DNA from: CAZMCC01 sp964564695
Lineage (GTDB): Bacteria > Planctomycetota > Phycisphaerae > Phycisphaerales > UBA1924
DNA length: 18,983 nt
Direction: 5' to 3'
Assembly (NCBI GenBank): GCA_964564695.1
Contig: CAZMCC010000077.1
Coordinates: 1-18,983 of the forward strand
In this document: positions 13,964-18,983 of the stretch, in pieces
Numbering within the stretch: position 1 is the first letter of the stretch
How the letters are laid out: each line of letters begins with the position of its first letter
Notes under the pieces: model-generated
The model's database searches: none
Told to the model about the DNA's origin: nothing
The model's input: only the letters and a program-made list of their open reading frames with translations
Made by a program: the position numbers and the translations under genes

Positions 13964-16900
13964 TCAGGGGCGACCCGCACCGGAGTCGCCGCCACCGCCT
14001 CCTGCCGCCCCCGGAGCCGCCACCGGCGTCACGCCCTCGAACGTCATCTTCACCGGCCGGATCCGCCCCTGTGCGTCGCACCGCAGGCGGTCGATGCACA
14101 CCACCCGGTGGTTGCCGTCGGCCTCCGTGAGCGGGCGACGGTGATAGACGATCACGTACTCGTCCGTCCCCGGGGCCTGCAGCACGCTGTGGTGCCCCGC
14201 GCCGGTCGCGATCGCGGGGTCCTGCCGGAGGATCTTGTCGACGCGCTTGAACGGGCCCAGAGGTGAGTCACCGATCGCGTACGCGACCGAGTAGTCCGGG
14301 CCGGTCCAGCCGCCCTCAGACCACATGAAGTAGTACTTCCCGTTGCGCACGAACATGTGCGGGCCCTCGACATAGCCCTCGGGGGTGATTTCCTTGAAGG
14401 TGGAGCCGTCGTCGAAGGGCTCGAACCCGCGGAAGTCGTCGCGGAGCCGGGCGATGTTGCAGTGCTTCCACCCGCCGTAGATGAGGTACCAGCGCCCGTC
14501 GGAGTCCTTGAAGACGCACTGGTCGATCGGCTGGGCGCCGTTGTGGAACTTGTCAACGAGCGGCCTGCCGAGGTAATCGGTGAACGGCCCGGCCGGCGAG
14601 TCGCTCACCGCAACGCCGATGCCCCCCACTTCGCCGTCCTTCTGGATGTCGTTGGCGCCGAAGAACAGGAAGTACTTGGTGGGGGGGCCCCCGTTCTCGA
14701 CAACGCACGGCGCCCACATCGCCCGCTTGGCCCACGCAACCGCCGTCGACTTGAGCACGTCCGCGTGCTTGGTCCAACGCACCATGTCAGGCGAGCTGAA
14801 CGCGTCGAACGCGAGCTGGCGTTCGTACTTGTCTGAGGTCGTCGGGTAAATCCAGTACATCCCCGCGAGCGTCACCGCGTCCGGGTCCGCGTACCACCCG
14901 CTCAGCACCGGGTTCGTGCCGTGCACCGCCGGGTGGGTCGAGACGAATTCGTACGTGCCGCCGCCGACTTCGATGATCGCCGTGTCGCCCTCACGCTTGA
15001 CCGATCGCACACCCTGGTTGTCCTGCAGCCCGCGCCCGGACTCGGTCACCTCGGTGTTCGCGCGGGCCGGCAGCACCACGGTCGCGCTCGTGTTCCCCGG
15101 CACCGTCACGCTCAACGTGAGCCGGTCGCCCTCGACGCGCCACGCCGAGCGAATCTCGCCTCGGACAGATCGGTACACGCCCGACGCCTCGGTCAGCGAC
15201 GTCGCGGCCGTATGCGGCCGAACGAAGAAGTGCTCGAACCCCGGATGTTCCGGGTCGTGCTCGATTCCCGCGACGCCCTCGAAGAGCCACTGGCCGCACG
15301 ACCCGAGCGAATAGTGGTTGAACGAGTTCATGCTCGCGTCGGGGTGCACGCCGACCTCGGGGGTCCAGCCGTCCCAGCGTTCCCAGATGGTGGTCGCCCC
15401 GTGCTTGACGCTGAAGAGCCACGACGGGAAGGCGTCCTGCATGAGCAGCCGGTACGCGACGTCGTCGCGCCCGACCTCGGTGAGCGTCGGCAGCAGCAGC
15501 CCGACGCCGACGAAGCCCGTTGAGAGCCGCCAGCCGCGGGATTCGATGTCCGCGACCAAATGCTTCACCGCGAGGTGGCGGAGCTCATTGGGCATCAGCC
15601 CAAACCGCAGCGCGAGCAGGTATGTGCTCTGCGTCGCTTTCTCGCCGCCCACGCGCCCCTGCTCGTCGACATACTTCGCGATGAACGCCGCCCGCACGTC
15701 CGCGGCGAGCTTGGCGTACTTCTCCGCCTCCGCCGTCTGCCCCAACGCGCCGTACGACTTCGCGACAATCTGCGCCGAGCGCGCGAAGTACGCCGTGCCG
15801 ATGAGGTCCTTGGGCGTATCGGCCCCGATCGAGAGCCAGTCGCCGTAGTCGTTCCCGCGGTCCTTGTCGCGGATGAGCCCGGTCGAGTGCTCGCGGCACC
15901 AATCCACCCACTTCGCCATCGAGCCGATGTTCCGCTCGAGGATCCGCTTGTCCCCGTACATCTCATAGACCGTCCACGGCACGATCGTCCCCGCGTCCGC
16001 CCACGCCGGCGTGCCGTACGTCAGCCCCTTCATCACCGGCGCCACGTCCGAGTGCGCCCCGTCCTCGCGCTGGGCGTCCGTCACGTCGTCCATCCACTTG
16101 GTCATGAACGGGGCGAGCCCCGCGTTGAACGCCCCCGTCGGGACGAACACCTGCGTGTCGGCCATCCACCCCATCCGCTCGTCGCGCTGCGGGCAATCGG
16201 TCGAGATGCTCACGTAATTGCCGCGGAGCCCGCGCACGATGTTGGCCTGCAGCGTGTTGAGCCGCTGGTCCGAGCACGAGAACTCGCCGTCGATGGGCAT
16301 CGCCGAGCTGAGCACGACGCCGGTGATCGTCTCCGGCGACGGCTTCTCGCTCAGCCCCGTGAGCTCGACATACCGGAACCCGTGCAGCGTGAAACGCGGC
16401 TCCCAGACTTCGTCCCCCTCGCCCTTGCCGATGTACGTGTCGATGGCCGCGGCCCCGCGCAGGTTGTCCGTGTAGATCGTCCCGTCGGGCTTGAGCATCT
16501 CCGCGTGGCGCAGCGTGATCACCGTCCCGCGAGCCGCTTTCACCCGCAGGCGGCACACACCGACCATGTTCTCGCCCAGGTCGAACGTCCAGCGCCCGGG
16601 CGCCGGCTCGGTCACCGCGATCGCCGCCACGTCGCGCAGCGCCTTCACCGGCTCATCCATCTGCGCCTCAAGCGTCCGCGACTCGGCCCGCTCGCCGACC
16701 GGGACCCACCCGCCGATCTTCACGCCCGGCTTCGTCCAGAAGGCGATCTCCTCGCGGGCGTCGTAGATCTCGCCGTCCATCATGTCGGCGTGCAATAGCG
16801 GCCCGTCCCTCCACGTCCAGGTCGAGTCGGTCTGGAGCCGCTCGGTCGATCCGTCCGCGTACGTGATCTCGAGCTGCGCGAGCAGCGACGGCGTCTCGCC

Positions 16901-17914
16901 GTAGAACTTCTGCGCGTGGAACAGCCCGGCCCGCCCGCAGAACCACCCCGGCGCGAGCGCCGCCCCGATCACGTTCTCCCCCTGCCTGAGCTGCTCTGTC
17001 ACATCAAACGTCTGGTACTGCACGCGCCGCCGGTAGTCGGTCCACCCCGGCGCCAACCGCTGGTCCCCCACGCGCTGGGCGTTGAGCTCGATCTCGTACA
17101 GCCCCAGCGCCGTCGCGTACAGCCGCGCCGACTTCACCGGCTTGCCCGCGGTGAATACCCGCCGATAGCACGACGGCTTCACGCTCGGCAGCACCGCCGT
17201 CCCGCCCTCGGCCACCTCCGTCCGCAGCGTCGCCGCGTGGAATACGTACTCGATGCTCAGCCGCTTGGGCTTGTTCACCGCCGGGTCGCCACCCAGCGCC
17301 TCGTTGGTCGCGACCACCCGCTCGCCCTTCGTCAGGCGGGCCGTGACCTCTCGCGTCACGTCCTTGCTCGCCGACCCGTCGACAGCCGCGTACAGCGCCT
17401 TGGTCACCACGATGTCGACCTTCACGCCCCGGCCCGGGCCCATATCGATCCACTTCGCCGTCCAGTCCGACGCCTCGAGCAGCCCCATCTCCCACTTCGC
17501 CGACTCGCTCCACGCCCCCTCGCGCCCGTCGGCGTTCCACACGAGCACCTTCCAATGGCACTCGCGCCGAGACGTCAGGGCCGCCCCCGCGTATTCGATG
17601 TGATTCATCGCGCTCGACTTCACCACCCCGCTGTCCCACAGGTCGCCCGTGTCCTTCCCGAGCACCTCCGGCGACGACGCCACCAGGATCCGGTATGCCG
17701 TCTGCACGTCCCCGCGGATCGGCGAGTGGAACGTCCAGCTCAGCCGCGGCGACCGCTCATCGATCCCCAGCGGATTCTCGAAATACTCGCAGCGCAACGT
17801 CGCCGCCCGGATCAGCGGCGCAGCGTCCCTCCCCGCGCCCTCCCCGCGCGCCGCGTCGCACGCCACCAAGACCACGACAAACGCCAGACAACCGATGATC
17901 CACGTTCGCAGCAC
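13964..17914 (-). CDS. Fusion glycosidase: GH78 alpha-L-rhamnosidase plus GH43-family domain, probable lipoprotein
   Basis: Exported two-enzyme protein of 1316 residues. The start is GTG 17914: AGGAGG at 17922-17927 is seven bases upstream of it but only one base from an alternative GTG at 17920. The signal peptide ends in LVAC (Cys19), a lipobox. The order is an N-terminal beta-sandwich (about 35-160); an inserted domain (about 166-242); the rhamnosidase beta domain (RLYATALGLYEIELN...PGWTDYRRRVQYQTFDVT); the catalytic (alpha/alpha)6 barrel; and a GH43-like five-bladed propeller from about 1000. GH78 acid Glu579 (CPQRDERMGW) and base Glu845 (TIWERWDGW) are present. In the GH43 part Asp1010 (WYADPDA), Asp1131 (PIDQCVF) and Glu1183 (EGPHMF) fit the catalytic triad. 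Likely substrates are rhamnose-containing polymers with arabinose or xylose branches, such as pectin rhamnogalacturonan or ulvan; this is inference. Confidence 0.9.
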   Translation of the reverse strand: MLRTWIIGCLAFVVVLVACDAARGEGAGRDAAPLIRAATLRCEYFENPLGIDERSPRLSWTFHSPIRGDVQTAYRILVASSPEVLGKDTGDLWDSGVVKSSAMNHIEYAGAALTSRRECHWKVLVWNADGREGAWSESAKWEMGLLEASDWTAKWIDMGPGRGVKVDIVVTKALYAAVDGSASKDVTREVTARLTKGERVVATNEALGGDPAVNKPKRLSIEYVFHAATLRTEVAEGGTAVLPSVKPSCYRRVFTAGKPVKSARLYATALGLYEIELNAQRVGDQRLAPGWTDYRRRVQYQTFDVTEQLRQGENVIGAALAPGWFCGRAGLFHAQKFYGETPSLLAQLEITYADGSTERLQTDSTWTWRDGPLLHADMMDGEIYDAREEIAFWTKPGVKIGGWVPVGERAESRTLEAQMDEPVKALRDVAAIAVTEPAPGRWTFDLGENMVGVCRLRVKAARGTVITLRHAEMLKPDGTIYTDNLRGAAAIDTYIGKGEGDEVWEPRFTLHGFRYVELTGLSEKPSPETITGVVLSSAMPIDGEFSCSDQRLNTLQANIVRGLRGNYVSISTDCPQRDERMGWMADTQVFVPTGAFNAGLAPFMTKWMDDVTDAQREDGAHSDVAPVMKGLTYGTPAWADAGTIVPWTVYEMYGDKRILERNIGSMAKWVDWCREHSTGLIRDKDRGNDYGDWLSIGADTPKDLIGTAYFARSAQIVAKSYGALGQTAEAEKYAKLAADVRAAFIAKYVDEQGRVGGEKATQSTYLLALRFGLMPNELRHLAVKHLVADIESRGWRLSTGFVGVGLLLPTLTEVGRDDVAYRLLMQDAFPSWLFSVKHGATTIWERWDGWTPEVGVHPDASMNSFNHYSLGSCGQWLFEGVAGIEHDPEHPGFEHFFVRPHTAATSLTEASGVYRSVRGEIRSAWRVEGDRLTLSVTVPGNTSATVVLPARANTEVTESGRGLQDNQGVRSVKREGDTAIIEVGGGTYEFVSTHPAVHGTNPVLSGWYADPDAVTLAGMYWIYPTTSDKYERQLAFDAFSSPDMVRWTKHADVLKSTAVAWAKRAMWAPCVVENGGPPTKYFLFFGANDIQKDGEVGGIGVAVSDSPAGPFTDYLGRPLVDKFHNGAQPIDQCVFKDSDGRWYLIYGGWKHCNIARLRDDFRGFEPFDDGSTFKEITPEGYVEGPHMFVRNGKYYFMWSEGGWTGPDYSVAYAIGDSPLGPFKRVDKILRQDPAIATGAGHHSVLQAPGTDEYVIVYHRRPLTEADGNHRVVCIDRLRCDAQGRIRPVKMTFEGVTPVAAPGAAGGGGGDSGAGRP

Positions 17915-18002
17915 GTGCACGCCTCCTCGGGTGAACCCGCTCTCATCCTTGCCTCACCGCCGGGTCATTGCGCGCCACGAAACTATCCGTGGAGAACTCA
18001 CC
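17915..18002. promoter_or_regulatory. Divergent intergenic region between the fusion glycosidase and ku
   Basis: These 88 bases must contain or adjoin the promoters of both divergent units. The ribosome-binding sites are clear: AGGAGG (minus strand, 17922-17927) for the glycosidase and GGAG (plus strand, 17991-17994) for ku. A short CCACG/CGTGG inverted repeat (17975-17979 and 17988-17992) is present. No convincing -35/-10 pair is seen. Confidence 0.4.
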
Positions 18003-18890
18003 GTGCCACGACCGCTCTGGAAGGGATCATTGTCGTTCGGCCTCGTCACCATCCCCTGCGGGCTCTACACCGCCGAGGACCACGCCGACCTCAAGTTCAC
18101 GCTCCTCGACAGCCGCAACCTCTCGCGCATCCGGTACCAGCGCGTCAACGAGGAGACCGGCAAAGAGGTCCCGTGGAACGACATCGTCAAGGGCTACGAG
18201 CACAAGGACGGCAACTTCGTCGTGGTCACCGACGACGACTTTAAGAAGGCCGCCGTCGAGCAGACCCGCACCATCGCCATCGAGGACTTCGTCGACAAGG
18301 CCGACATCGACCCCGTCTACTTCTCGACCCCCTACTACGCCCTCCCCGAGAATACCGGCGCCCACGCGTTCGAGGTCCTGCGCAAGGCCCTCGAACGCAC
18401 CGGCAAGGTCGGCATCGCCAAGGTCGTCATCCGCACCCGCCAGCACCTCGCGGCCGTCATGCCCCACAAGAACGTGCTCGTCGTCGACGTCCTGCGCTTC
18501 GACCAGGAGATCCGCGAGGCCCCGGCGCTGCCGGGGTCCAAGTCCAAGGTCGGCGAGAAGGAACTCGACATGGCCGAGCGTCTCATCGACGCGATGGTCG
18601 GCGAGTGGAAGCCCGAGAAATACCACGACGAGTACCACGACGCCCTGCTCAAGTGGATCCGCGCCAAAGCGGCCCGCGCGGGGGGGGGCGGCAAGCCCAT
18701 GCCCGAACCCGAAGCCGAGCCCGAGGAATCCATCCCCCCCACCTACAACATCATGGAGCTCCTCAAGCAGAGCGTGAGCGAGCGGGGCAAGGGCGGCGGC
18801 AAACTCGCCACCGCCCGCAAGGCCCCCACCAAGACCACGCGCAAGACCAAGCGGACGCCCGCGCCCGCGCGCCGGCGCAAGGCCGGGTGA
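18003..18890 (+). CDS. ku: Ku protein for non-homologous end joining
   Basis: Bacterial Ku (295 residues). It forms a homodimeric ring on double-strand DNA ends and recruits the ligase LigD. The opening PRPLWKGSLSFGLVTIPCGLYTA is the family signature. HADLKFTLLDSRNLSRIRYQRVNEETGKEV and the DFVDKADIDPVYFSTPYYALP segment match the beta-barrel core. The core ends near residue 225 (YHDALLKWIRAK). A glycine patch (227-230, encoded by a run of nine G), a Pro/Glu stretch, a short helix (NIMELLKQSV) and a Lys/Arg-rich tail follow. Such basic tails are known to add DNA binding in some bacterial Ku proteins. The start is GTG 18003, with GGAG eight bases upstream; open frame further upstream lacks Ku similarity. 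A LigD-like gene begins 24 bases later. Confidence 0.96.
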   Translation: MPRPLWKGSLSFGLVTIPCGLYTAEDHADLKFTLLDSRNLSRIRYQRVNEETGKEVPWNDIVKGYEHKDGNFVVVTDDDFKKAAVEQTRTIAIEDFVDKADIDPVYFSTPYYALPENTGAHAFEVLRKALERTGKVGIAKVVIRTRQHLAAVMPHKNVLVVDVLRFDQEIREAPALPGSKSKVGEKELDMAERLIDAMVGEWKPEKYHDEYHDALLKWIRAKAARAGGGGKPMPEPEAEPEESIPPTYNIMELLKQSVSERGKGGGKLATARKAPTKTTRKTKRTPAPARRRKAG

Positions 18891-18914
18891 CGCGTCGAGC
18901 GTGGAGCAGCCCGC

Positions 18915-18983
18915 ATGAGCCTGGTCAAGTACCGCCAGAAGCGCGACTTCAAGAAGACCGCCGAGCCGGCGGGCGTGGTGCGC
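18915..18983 (+). CDS. ligD: DNA ligase D / 3'-phosphoesterase domain protein (partial, 5' end only)
   Basis: Only the first 23 codons are in the window. MSLVKYRQKRDFKKTAEPAG matches the usual opening of the LigD 3'-phosphoesterase domain (YxxKRDFxxTxEPxG). GGAG lies nine bases before the ATG, and the gene begins 24 bases after ku on the same strand. It is therefore probably the ligase partner in end joining. A stand-alone phosphoesterase protein is the alternative; which domains follow cannot be seen. Confidence 0.75.
   Translation, partial: MSLVKYRQKRDFKKTAEPAGVVR

Noticed and set aside
14681..14692. Run of seven G followed by five C inside the GH43 part
   Set aside because: It is in frame and translates to ordinary Gly/Pro codons in an intact domain, with no sign of a switch.
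17975..17992. CCACG/CGTGG dyad upstream of ku as an operator
   Set aside because: Five-base arms with an 8-base spacer are too weak to call without comparative support.
1..18983. CRISPR array, tRNA/rRNA, insertion sequence, toxin-antitoxin or defence island
   Set aside because: I found no regularly spaced repeats, RNA gene signatures, transposase motifs or paired small genes. The only repair or defence-like content is the standard Ku-LigD pair.

Overview
The window is GC-rich, tightly packed bacterial chromosome. It encodes an outer-membrane efflux factor and several probable lipoproteins, so the host has an outer membrane. High GC, a mycobacterial-Sdh1-like succinate dehydrogenase, a large rhamnosidase/GH43 fusion and a Ku-LigD pair fit a planctomycete (perhaps Phycisphaerae). 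That assignment is inference from gene content; no rRNA or other marker gene is present.

Left part (1-3108, minus strand): a succinate dehydrogenase operon in the order sdhC (five-helix membrane subunit), sdhA (flavoprotein), sdhB (iron-sulfur protein, cut by the window start). A 330-base divergent intergenic region follows. It leads to two plus-strand genes: a REC-HD-GYP response regulator (probable cyclic-di-GMP phosphodiesterase) and a cysteine-synthase-family PLP enzyme. A hairpin separates the latter from the next, convergent, operon.

Middle (5611-13955, minus strand): a drug-efflux operon read right to left as tetR, membrane-fusion protein, RND pump, outer-membrane factor, MFS exporter. 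The tetR promoter region holds two palindromes 23 bp apart, one of them exactly between a -35-like and a -10-like element. This is a convincing autoregulatory switch. The 3' end of the RND gene carries a dense G-tract that encodes a Gly-rich tail and could form a quadruplex or slip.

Right part: one very long minus-strand gene (13964-17914) joins a GH78 alpha-L-rhamnosidase to a GH43-type glycosidase behind a lipoprotein-like signal. An extra inserted domain lies near its N terminus. Divergent from it are ku and the first 23 codons of a ligD-like gene, a bacterial non-homologous end-joining pair, running off the right edge.

I see no RNA genes, CRISPR array, insertion sequence or phage genes. 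Most of the window is recognisable family biology. The points that deserve a second look are the likely Rieske-type anchor of the Sdh complex, the fusion glycosidase with its insert, the efflux operator layout and the homopolymer tracts.
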